Shown here in pieces: positions 1 to 5,803 of a DNA stretch of 40,627 nucleotides; within the stretch, counting starts at the first letter, position 1; each line of letters begins with the position of its first letter. Where the stretch lies: positions 1 through 40,627 of the forward strand of contig CALLCO010000017.1 in NCBI GenBank assembly GCA_937998695.1. Direction: 5' to 3'. The notes beneath the pieces are model-generated. The model made no database searches and was not told the origin of the DNA. It saw only the letters and a list, made by a program, of their open reading frames with translations. The DNA is from Candidatus Ozemibacteraceae bacterium (GTDB lineage Bacteria > Muiribacteriota > Ozemobacteria > Ozemobacterales > Ozemobacteraceae). Position numbers and translations under genes: made by a program.

Positions 1-638
1 TCATCGGGGAATTCCTTGCCCAGCACCTTCTTGACCCGCTTGCGGAACTCGGTGGACAGCTCTTCCAGATCTTGGGCGGTCAGGTCGGTGTCGGACTTGT
101 AGCCGTGCTTGTTCTTGACTTCCTGCAGCATGTCATCGAGCTGCTTGCGGATGCCCTTGCCTTCCTCCGGCTCGATTCCTTCGGCCTTTTCCATGACTAC
201 GTCGGAATACATCATGATCAGGCGCCGGTAGGCGTCCCAGACGAAGCGGGGGTTGTTGGTCTTTTTAATCAGGCCGGGGATGGTCTTGGTGGTGAGCCCG
301 ACGTTGAGGACGGTTTCCATCATGCCGGGCATCGATTTGCGGGCGCCCGATCGGCAGGACAGCAGCAGCGGATTGTTCGGGTCGCCGAATTTCATCCCCA
401 TCTCGCCTTCGATGGCCTGCAGCCCCTTCTCGACCTGGCCCTCGAGCTCCTTGGGATACTTCCCGCCGAGTTTGAAATACTCGGTACAACATTCCGTGGT
501 GATGGTGAAACCGGCCGGCACGGGCAGGCCGATGTGGCTCATCTCCGCCAGGTTGGCACCCTTGCCGCCCAGCAGGTCTTTCATGTCCTGGCGGCCGTCA
601 GCTTTGCCGCCACCGAACAAATAGACGAGTTTCTTCAT
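1..638 (-). CDS. ppdK: Pyruvate, phosphate dikinase (N-terminal part, runs off window)
   Basis: The enzyme interconverts pyruvate + ATP + Pi and phosphoenolpyruvate + AMP + PPi in the cytoplasm. The first 212 residues are present and the C-terminus lies beyond base 1. The start reads MKKLVYLFGGGKADG, followed by a GGKGANLAEM motif (about residues 24-33) and the family signature SCRSGARKSMPGMMETVLN (about 94-112), all typical of the PPDK ATP-grasp nucleotide-binding domain. The ATG at 638 is preceded by AAGGAG with a 13-nt spacing. A promoter sits at 695-723. The gene is divergent from the membrane-protein operon at 877. Full-length PPDK is about 880-900 residues, so roughly three quarters of the gene is missing. 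The family call is secure. The catalytic His and PEP domains cannot be checked here. Confidence 0.95.
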   Translation of the reverse strand, partial: MKKLVYLFGGGKADGRQDMKDLLGGKGANLAEMSHIGLPVPAGFTITTECCTEYFKLGGKYPKELEGQVEKGLQAIEGEMGMKFGDPNNPLLLSCRSGARKSMPGMMETVLNVGLTTKTIPGLIKKTNNPRFVWDAYRRLIMMYSDVVMEKAEGIEPEEGKGIRKQLDDMLQEVKNKHGYKSDTDLTAQDLEELSTEFRKRVKKVLGKEFPD

Positions 639-694
639 AGAGGATGGTTGTCTCCTTCGTTGCATTCGGGTCGAGCTCCGAAAGGCTCGCGGGC

Positions 695-723
695 ATGGTA
701 GCACACCCCCCCCTCTGAAGCAA
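695..723 (-). promoter_or_regulatory. Sigma70-type promoter for ppdK
   Basis: On the minus strand the -35 TTGCTT (718-723) and -10 TACCAT (695-700) are separated by exactly 17 nt. The spacer contains a run of nine G. The predicted transcript starts near 688, giving a leader of about 50 nt that holds the AAGGAG site of ppdK. Read by eye only. Confidence 0.55.
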
Positions 724-791
724 GGGATCTCGCCTGTCCCCCTGGCTCGAATACGTGGATGGGGGCATATTCGCTGCGGGGCGTGGCCTTG

Positions 792-814
792 GAATCATCT
801 TGGGAAGATGATTC
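792..814. repeat. Perfect 10-bp inverted repeat upstream of the membrane-protein operon
   Basis: GAATCATCTT (792-801) and AAGATGATTC (805-814) form a perfect inverted repeat around a GGG loop. It lies in the divergent region between ppdK and the operon at 877, 27 bp upstream of that operon's -35 box. No T-tract follows on the plus strand. An operator is more likely than a terminator. An ATG at 808 falls inside the repeat and was not chosen as a start. Confidence 0.6.
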
Positions 815-840
815 TGGTGGGGAGGGAGAAAACCCGCACG

Positions 841-869
841 TTGACAGAGAGGGGTGCGGATGCTATGAT
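841..869 (+). promoter_or_regulatory. Near-consensus promoter with predicted leaderless start
   Basis: The -35 is a perfect TTGACA (841-846). A 17-nt spacer follows, then the -10 TATGAT (864-869). The predicted +1 falls at 876-877, and an in-frame ATG begins at 877. The -10 box overlaps another in-frame ATG (865), so that codon cannot be on the transcript. The first gene of the operon therefore appears to be translated from a leaderless mRNA. Confidence 0.7.
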
Positions 870-876
870 TCCCCCT

Positions 877-1320
877 ATGGAACGACGCGTGGTCGGGCTC
901 CTGCCCATGGTTTTGCTGATGGGAATTGCCACCGGGCTGGGGGTCTGGGTGGCTCTCCGGTGGGTCGGTCCGCAGCCCCGGGTGGTGGATGCCTCCCGGG
1001 TGGAAGGCTGCCTCCAGGCGTTCATCGAGTTTCGCCGATCGGGTGATGAGAACCGGCTGCACAGCGACCTCGAGCGGCTGAAGGTGAGTCGGTCGGAGTT
1101 CGAGCGGATCATCGACCGGTTCATCCACTATCGCATCAGCAAATCCGCTCTCGATCAGGCCCGCAAGCTCCTCGAGGCGTTCAAGGGAGGGTACAATATT
1201 CAGCCGGAAAGGGTGTTCGAACCCGCCCGCCCCGCCACCTATTCCTTCCAGCTCGATGCCGAGGTGTTGACCGTCATCACCGAACGCCCCGAACTGGTCT
1301 CCCAAGCCTTCGGAAGTTGA
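877..1320 (+). CDS. Small membrane-anchored protein of unknown function
   Basis: A 147-residue protein I do not recognise. It starts MERRVVGLLPMVLLMG, with one hydrophobic segment at residues 5-27 that would anchor it with the C-terminal part in the periplasm. The remaining ~115 residues are soluble and rich in charged helices, with a segment around FERIIDRFIHYRISKSAL. No catalytic motif is visible. I chose the ATG at 877 because the promoter at 841-869 predicts transcription starting on or next to this A, and there is no Shine-Dalgarno sequence. ATGs at 865 and 808 are in frame, but lie in the -10 box and upstream of the promoter respectively. It is the first gene of an operon with the two genes that follow. 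Confidence 0.7.
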   Translation: MERRVVGLLPMVLLMGIATGLGVWVALRWVGPQPRVVDASRVEGCLQAFIEFRRSGDENRLHSDLERLKVSRSEFERIIDRFIHYRISKSALDQARKLLEAFKGGYNIQPERVFEPARPATYSFQLDAEVLTVITERPELVSQAFGS

Positions 1321-1327
1321 GCCCCCC

Positions 1328-2089
1328 ATGACCGACCACCCTGGATCTCCGGTCTCCCCCCCTCTCCAGCATCCCCCTTCTATTCCCTCCGACCCGGGAA
1401 CCATGTCAGGTTCTGTTCAACCGGCCGGTGAGTCCCTCGACAGCCTGCCTTCCTTCCGCGGCGGGGGAAACACCGAGGACCTGTTCGCTGCGGGGCCGTC
1501 TTGGTTCTACAACTGGTTTACCAGGTTCCATTTCCTGGAAAAAACCTTCACCATCGCCTTTGCCTTCATTGTCTTCACGATCATCGCCCGGCATGTGCGG
1601 TACCATCGCGACATGCTGTCCTACATCGGGATCATGCTGATGATCACCACCGCCTATCTCGAGATCCTCGTCATTCGCGACCATCTCTGGGTGCTCGAGG
1701 GGGCCATGCCCGATGCCCGCCGCTGGCGGGATATCTTCTTCAACCAACAGAGCCTTCGCCAGATGCGGTGGCGCAAGATTCTCGTCGTCCTCTTTGCCAT
1801 GGCCGTTTTCACCTACGTCTACGTCAAGACCCAGGGGTCAGAGATCTATTCCTTCCTCGGAATCATCCTGATGGTCACGGTCCTCTATTTCGAGGTGCTG
1901 GCGATTCGCGACGAAGTCCAGGCACTGGTTCACACCGTGCGGGCCAGGCAGATCGAAGAAGCCGTCCTGCGGGGCGGCAACGGGGTTGTTTCGGTCGGGC
2001 CTGCGGATCCCGCTGGTCAGGATCCCCCTCCCGCCACCGGAGTTGATCCCGAGCCGGATGGCCTCTCCCCCAAGGACGACGAGGTGTGA
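1328..2089 (+). CDS. Four-helix integral membrane protein with an internal duplication
   Basis: A 253-residue protein of unknown function. Residues 1-65 are Pro/Ser-rich and probably disordered. Four hydrophobic helices follow at about 72-90, 97-116, 150-166 and 174-193, then a polar C-tail rich in Pro and Asp. The two helix pairs are copies of one another: LSYIGIMLMITTAYLEILVI (97-116) matches YSFLGIILMVTVLYFEVLAI (174-193), and both continue into IRD. It begins 7 nt after the previous stop with no clear Shine-Dalgarno site, so it is probably translated by coupling. Its stop overlaps the start of the next gene. It could be a scaffold or small channel; nothing shows an enzyme. Confidence 0.8.
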   Translation: MTDHPGSPVSPPLQHPPSIPSDPGTMSGSVQPAGESLDSLPSFRGGGNTEDLFAAGPSWFYNWFTRFHFLEKTFTIAFAFIVFTIIARHVRYHRDMLSYIGIMLMITTAYLEILVIRDHLWVLEGAMPDARRWRDIFFNQQSLRQMRWRKILVVLFAMAVFTYVYVKTQGSEIYSFLGIILMVTVLYFEVLAIRDEVQALVHTVRARQIEEAVLRGGNGVVSVGPADPAGQDPPPATGVDPEPDGLSPKDDEV

Positions 2090-3033
2090 CCACCCGGGGC
2101 GCTGTTGCCCTTGCCCTGCTCCTCTTGCTGGCCATCACCTTCCCGGGTTCGGCGGCCTCTTCTCCCGACTCCTGGACCCTGGAAATCACTCCTGGTGCAG
2201 GCATGGAGATTTTGCGCCGCGACCGGAAGGCGTACCTGCCCATGGAGCGGGGGGATGCAATCCCCGAGGGGGCCATCGTTCGCTTTCGCCCCGACGGGGT
2301 GCCTCCCGAGGCCTCGGCCGCCGTCCTGATAGGCGGGGGGGGCGCGGTTACCCTCGAAATACATCGGGGCGCGGTCTTGCGGCATGGGGCAGGGGAATGG
2401 CGACCCCTCCTGGGACGGTTCCGGGTGAGTGTCGCCTCTTCATCTACCAGCGGCCCCGCCTCTCTGGCCCTACCGGCCGCCCCCCCTTTCGGGGCGAGGT
2501 TTCCCCGGGCACGTTTCGAACTCCAGACCGGGGAAGCCCTCTTCGAGGTGGATGGTCAAGGGAATGGGTCGGTGGCCCTCCGCAAGGGGATCGGCTGGAT
2601 CAAGACCGACACTCGGGCCATCATCCGCCTGGATCCGGGAAAGCAACTCGACCTTCCCCGCTGGGGAACCCCCGGCCGGCCCCGCGATTTCGACGCACGG
2701 TGGACCGAACGCTCTCGCGGGTTCTTGACTTCCGCCGCCGCCCGTCCCGTTCCCCAGGCCACCCCGGACGAGGAGGAGACTGGGCGCGAGAAAGAAGCCA
2801 TCGAGGCTATGCCCGATACGATTCCCGGTTTCCCAGGGTCGAACCAGGAGGCGGGGGATGAACCCGACGACCAGGGACCCATGCCAGCGGAGGGGCCCCC
2901 TGCGGTTCTCGACCTTCCAGAGCCACCGACGGGTCCCAGCGACCCAGCTCAGGAATGGGAGCCCGCTTCGGAGACCCTTCCCCTGGCCGAGGCATCAGAG
3001 GCGGGGGTGGCCTCCTCCAGCCCTGTACCCTAG
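2086..3033 (+). CDS. Exported FecR-like protein
   Basis: A 315-residue exported protein. The GTG start (2086) overlaps the preceding TGA by 4 bp (GTGA). A signal peptide is clear: TTR, then the hydrophobic core AVALALLLLLAITFPG, then cleavage near AASS (about residue 24). Residues 28-210 have the rhythm of a FecR domain: a stretch with GDAIPEGAIVRF, then FELQTGEALFEVDG, then VALRKGIGWIKTDT. FecR proteins usually bind periplasmic ligands or signal to sigma factors, but no sigma or anti-sigma gene is nearby. The last 100 residues are acidic, Pro-rich and probably disordered. It is the third gene of the 877-3033 operon. The FecR assignment is by pattern only. Confidence 0.7.
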   Translation: MTTRGAVALALLLLLAITFPGSAASSPDSWTLEITPGAGMEILRRDRKAYLPMERGDAIPEGAIVRFRPDGVPPEASAAVLIGGGGAVTLEIHRGAVLRHGAGEWRPLLGRFRVSVASSSTSGPASLALPAAPPFGARFPRARFELQTGEALFEVDGQGNGSVALRKGIGWIKTDTRAIIRLDPGKQLDLPRWGTPGRPRDFDARWTERSRGFLTSAAARPVPQATPDEEETGREKEAIEAMPDTIPGFPGSNQEAGDEPDDQGPMPAEGPPAVLDLPEPPTGPSDPAQEWEPASETLPLAEASEAGVASSSPVP

Positions 3034-3196
3034 GAGTTCCTGGCGAACGTCCTGGCTGGTATGCCTGCGGTTGTTCCGGCGATGACGAGCCAGAGAAGTG
3101 GGTTCAAAGTGTTCGGCATGTTCGCCGGGGCGAAACTCTTGGACCACGGGTGCCGATATCAGGAACAAGCCCACGCGGGGCTGTTGTCGAGAAAGG

Positions 3197-3277
3197 ATGG
3201 CCGACATGCTGATGTTTTGGATCCTGACCGTCGCGACCGTGTTCCTGATCATTCACGAGGCCCGGCAGAATGGCTAG
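3197..3277 (+). CDS. Candidate 26-residue membrane peptide
   Basis: A short ORF starting MADMLMFWILTVATVFLI and ending HEARQNG. It consists almost entirely of one transmembrane helix with a charged tail. A GAGAAAGG ribosome-binding-like sequence ends at the base before the ATG, so the effective spacing is short. Its last codons overlap the next short ORF by 8 bp. Two small hydrophobic ORFs overlapping one another just before a hairpin suggest a real unit, but ORFs this small arise by chance, so this is tentative. Confidence 0.35.
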   Translation: MADMLMFWILTVATVFLIIHEARQNG

Positions 3278-3341
3278 ACGCCTGATCGTGTTCGCCCTCG
3301 TCTGCATGTTCTGGACCTGCGCACTGGCGGGCTGCGTCTGA
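3270..3341 (+). CDS. Candidate 23-residue micro-lipoprotein
   Basis: A 23-codon ORF starting MARRLIVFALV, with a basic n-region, a hydrophobic core and a C-terminal lipobox ALAGC followed only by Val and stop. If processed as a lipoprotein, the mature product would be a lipidated Cys-Val dipeptide. It overlaps the upstream micro-ORF by 8 bp and is followed within 4 bp by a strong hairpin (3345-3377). The arrangement recalls tiny entericidin-type lipoproteins, but this one is much shorter. Confidence 0.35.
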   Translation: MARRLIVFALVCMFWTCALAGCV

Positions 3342-3344
3342 AAG

Positions 3345-3377
3345 CCTCCCCTGCCGGGAAACCCGGCGGGGTGGAGG
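3345..3377. terminator. Hairpin between converging genes (probable bidirectional terminator)
   Basis: The sequence around 3353-3367 forms a GC-rich stem (GCCGGG/CCCGGC, loop AAA) extended by further C/G pairs on both sides. It lies between the last plus-strand micro-ORF (ends 3341) and the end of the minus-strand deoC fusion (3413). Only short T-tracts flank it, so intrinsic termination may be weak. Confidence 0.5.
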
Positions 3378-3412
3378 AAAAGTGGGGGCGGGAACCTCGC
3401 TGGACCCGGGAT

Positions 3413-4906
3413 TCAGTATCCCTTGCCGGCGGGGGGTTCGCCTTTGACAATGGCGACCGAAGCGCTTGCCCCGATGCGGGTCGCTCCTGCGGCGATCATC
3501 TTCTGTGCGGTCTGGGTATCGCGGATTCCGCCTGAGGCTTTGACTCCCATCGTCGGACCGACCACCCGGCGCATCAACGCGATATCTTCGGCGGTCGCCC
3601 CACCGGTGCTGAACCCGGTTGAGGTCTTGACGAAATCGGCTCCGGCCAGCTTGGACAATTCGCATGCCTTGATCTTTTCTTCCTCGGTGAGCAGCGAGGT
3701 TTCCAGGATCACCTTGACGCACAGGCCGCCCGCCGCCTCGACGACCCGGGCGATGTCGTTCTTGACCAGTTCATAGTCTTTCGACTTGAGCGCGCCGACG
3801 TTCATCACCATGTCGATCTCGGTGGCGCCGTTGGCGATGCAATCGCGCGTCTCCATGACCTTGGTGAAGGTCGAGGTGGCCCCGAGCGGGAAACCCACCA
3901 CCGTGCAGACCTTGACCGGCGACCCTTGCAGGAGTTTGGCCGCCAGGGCCACGTGGCCTGGGTTGACGCACACGGAGGCGAACTGATACTGGCGGGCCTC
4001 CTCGCACAATTTGGTGATCTCGGCGACGGTGGCATTGGGCTTGAGCAGGGTGTGGTCGATGAACCGGGCCAGCTCGGGGGCGGGCACCGGGGCGTCGAGC
4101 CCTTTTTCGATGCGGTCGGCCCCGGCCGCCACCACCTTCTTGACGGCGGGTTCGCAGGAGGCGGCACAACTGCCATACGTGCGGGAACATTGCTCTTGCA
4201 GGCACGCTCCTTCCTTGCCGGCAGGGGCCACCCCGGTCGTCTTGGGGGAGGTGGGGGTGGCGGTCGTCGTCGTCGGCTGGCAGGAACTGCAGCCGCCCGC
4301 GCCCACGCAGGTGGCGCACTTGTGTTCGGGTTTGACGCTGATGGCCCCTCTCTGGAAGCGCACCCCCATGCCCTCGAGTTCGCGCCGCAGAGCGTCGATC
4401 TTGCGGGCCACGCCCGCCGGGAAATACCGCCCGGCCTCGAGGATCGATTCGTCGGTCACGGTCAGGGGAATCCCTTCGCAGAGGGCGAAGGAGATGACCT
4501 GGGAGGCGTAGGTGTCGGCCAGCAGGTTGGCCGCCTTCGAGAGGGTGTTCATCGACAGGCTGGGAATCGTGATCTCGCGCACGTCACGCAGAGCCAGGTG
4601 AGCGGGGGCCACCTTGGAGGTGATGATCTCCACGCCCGGCAGGCTCCGGGTGATGGGGAAGTTCTCGTGCAGGTAGCTCGACAGGATGAGCTTGCCACCC
4701 GCCGGCAGCAGCGCCCCGATCTGACCGAGGACCTGCTCGACCACCTTGAAGTTGGCGGTGACCAGCACAGCCGGCTTTTGCCCGGCGGCCGACCGGGAGA
4801 CGGGCGGAGAGTCGGGCGGGGGAGTGTACGCCGCGCCGCGATTGGCGGTCTGCGACTTCAGCTTCAGCATCACTTCCCGGGCGATCTGATCGACGATGTT
4901 GTCCAT
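3413..4906 (-). CDS. deoC: BMC-associated fusion: flavoprotein-like domain, Cys-rich linker, deoxyribose-phosphate aldolase
   Basis: A 497-residue cytoplasmic protein, twice the usual ~220-260 residues of DeoC. Residues 1-18 form an amphipathic helix ([18 protein letters not shown]) like the encapsulation peptides of microcompartment cargo, followed by a Pro/Ser linker. Residues 44-187 resemble the Rossmann-type flavoproteins of BMC loci, with [18 protein letters not shown] at 114-131. Residues 195-255 carry eight cysteines: C-x2-C-x5-C-x2-C at 197-209 and C-x4-C-x6-C-x3-C at 235-251. Residues 275-497 are DeoC, which splits 2-deoxyribose-5-phosphate into glyceraldehyde-3-phosphate and acetaldehyde. 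The Schiff-base Lys is 427 (FVKTSTGF), with Asp365 and Lys456 also present. AGGAGG precedes the ATG by 7 nt inside the end of the upstream shell gene. It is the last gene of a three-gene BMC operon. Confidence 0.92.
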   Translation of the reverse strand: MDNIVDQIAREVMLKLKSQTANRGAAYTPPPDSPPVSRSAAGQKPAVLVTANFKVVEQVLGQIGALLPAGGKLILSSYLHENFPITRSLPGVEIITSKVAPAHLALRDVREITIPSLSMNTLSKAANLLADTYASQVISFALCEGIPLTVTDESILEAGRYFPAGVARKIDALRRELEGMGVRFQRGAISVKPEHKCATCVGAGGCSSCQPTTTTATPTSPKTTGVAPAGKEGACLQEQCSRTYGSCAASCEPAVKKVVAAGADRIEKGLDAPVPAPELARFIDHTLLKPNATVAEITKLCEEARQYQFASVCVNPGHVALAAKLLQGSPVKVCTVVGFPLGATSTFTKVMETRDCIANGATEIDMVMNVGALKSKDYELVKNDIARVVEAAGGLCVKVILETSLLTEEEKIKACELSKLAGADFVKTSTGFSTGGATAEDIALMRRVVGPTMGVKASGGIRDTQTAQKMIAAGATRIGASASVAIVKGEPPAGKGY

Positions 4907-4908
4907 GG

Positions 4909-5229
4909 TCAGCCTCCTGCCCCGGTCGTGGCCGGAGCCGATTTGTCGAAGATGGTGCGTCCCTCCAGGCAGACGGTGTCGACGATGCCGACGATGGCTG
5001 CGTCGGCCGGGGCTTCCTTGTTTTCGAGCATCTGTTGGACCGAACTGCCTTCTTTCATTAGCAGGACCAGTTCATCCAGGTCGGCCCCCATGAAATCGAT
5101 GGCCAGCACTTCGGGGCCCTTGGCCTTCAGGGCGAGGTCGACCGGCTGTACCAGCAGCAGGGGACGTCCGGAAAAAGCGGGATGTTTGAAGGTCGCCACC
5201 ACCTTCCGGACGACGCGGGCGAGATTCAT
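4909..5229 (-). CDS. BMC shell vertex protein, EutN/CcmL family
   Basis: A 106-residue pentameric shell protein (BMC-P) that would cap the vertices of a microcompartment. The start [19 protein letters not shown] is the typical first strand-loop of EutN/CcmL. It continues with LLLVQPVDL, then a VLAIDFMGA segment, and ends the core with [10 protein letters not shown], the conserved family C-terminal strand. About 18 residues follow, rich in Thr, Ala and Gly. Its ATG overlaps the stop of the upstream paralogue by 4 bp (ATGA). It is only distantly similar to that paralogue, so the two probably occupy distinct vertex or substrate roles. No hexameric BMC-H gene is in the window. Confidence 0.9.
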   Translation of the reverse strand: MNLARVVRKVVATFKHPAFSGRPLLLVQPVDLALKAKGPEVLAIDFMGADLDELVLLMKEGSSVQQMLENKEAPADAAIVGIVDTVCLEGRTIFDKSAPATTGAGG

Positions 5230-5495
5230 CCCTTGCCCTCGATCCGGTCGATGATGCCGAGGATGGTGGCGTCGGAGGGTGGTCGCTGCTTGACGAACGG
5301 CAGGGAAGCCTCGCCTCCGCCGCACAGGAAGACAGTCTCCCCGTTCCCGGCATTGGTCGCATCACAGGCGATGAAGGGTTGCCCCGTCGCCTTGCCGTCG
5401 GCGTCGATGGTCGTGACGATGAGCAGCTTCAATCCCTGCATCTGGGGGTCTTTCTGGGTACACACCACCCGCCCCAGAACCCGGCCGAGGTACAT
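5226..5495 (-). CDS. BMC shell vertex protein, EutN/CcmL family
   Basis: An 89-residue BMC-P protein, the standard length for the family. The start MYLGRVLGRVVCTQKDP is canonical. It continues with LKLLIVTTIDADGK, a DATNAGNGETVFLCGG loop (the conserved region around the pentamer pore) and the terminal ATILGIIDRIE. The start at 5495 is set by AGGAGG, 5 nt upstream, and by the family N-terminus; a longer in-frame reading upstream has no support. It is the first gene of the shell-shell-deoC operon, with a promoter at 5522-5550. Confidence 0.92.
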   Translation of the reverse strand: MYLGRVLGRVVCTQKDPQMQGLKLLIVTTIDADGKATGQPFIACDATNAGNGETVFLCGGGEASLPFVKQRPPSDATILGIIDRIEGKG

Positions 5496-5521
5496 CCCTT
5501 CCTCCTGGGAGAACTGGCCAA

Positions 5522-5550
5522 ACTCTACCAAATCCACGGGGTGATTGCAA
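5522..5550 (-). promoter_or_regulatory. Promoter for the BMC operon
   Basis: On the minus strand TTGCAA (5545-5550), a 17-nt spacer and TAGAGT (5522-5527). The predicted start is near 5515, giving a 20-nt leader that includes the AGGAGG of the first shell gene. Confidence 0.5.
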
Positions 5551-5803
5551 CGAGATCGCTGCGGGAAGCATGTCGATGTCATGTGCGGCAAGACGGGGAC
5601 AAACACGGACAAGCGCCACCTCAAATTGTCCGCCAACGAACTGCAGAACCGGATTCTTGTTCCCGTCCCTGCGGGATCGGTCGTCGATCCGGAGGGCCGA
5701 GAATAGCTCGGCGAAGTGGTAGATGCATCGTCCGGGCTCCTTTGGGGCGATGCTACCGGCCTGACCCCGCCGCAGAGGTGGCCGTGACCTGCTCCTGGAA
5801 AAG
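5551..5803. other. Intergenic region between the pgi end and the BMC promoter
   Basis: No known gene or RNA family is recognised. It holds a 41-codon plus-strand ORF (5581-5706) that starts MCGKTGTNTDKRHLKL. The ORF has protein-like composition, but no ribosome binding site or homologue that I can name. The pgi transcript enters from the right and the BMC operon starts at its left edge. Confidence 0.4.

Noticed and set aside
598-1404. 268-codon minus-strand ORF antisense to the first operon gene
   Set aside because: Its composition is Arg/Pro/His-rich with no family motif. It overlaps the ppdK start, both promoters and the plus-strand gene, whose protein reads sensibly.
3061-3285. 74-codon plus-strand ORF after the FecR-like gene
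   Set aside because: No ribosome binding site, mixed composition, and it overlaps the better-supported micro-ORFs in another frame.
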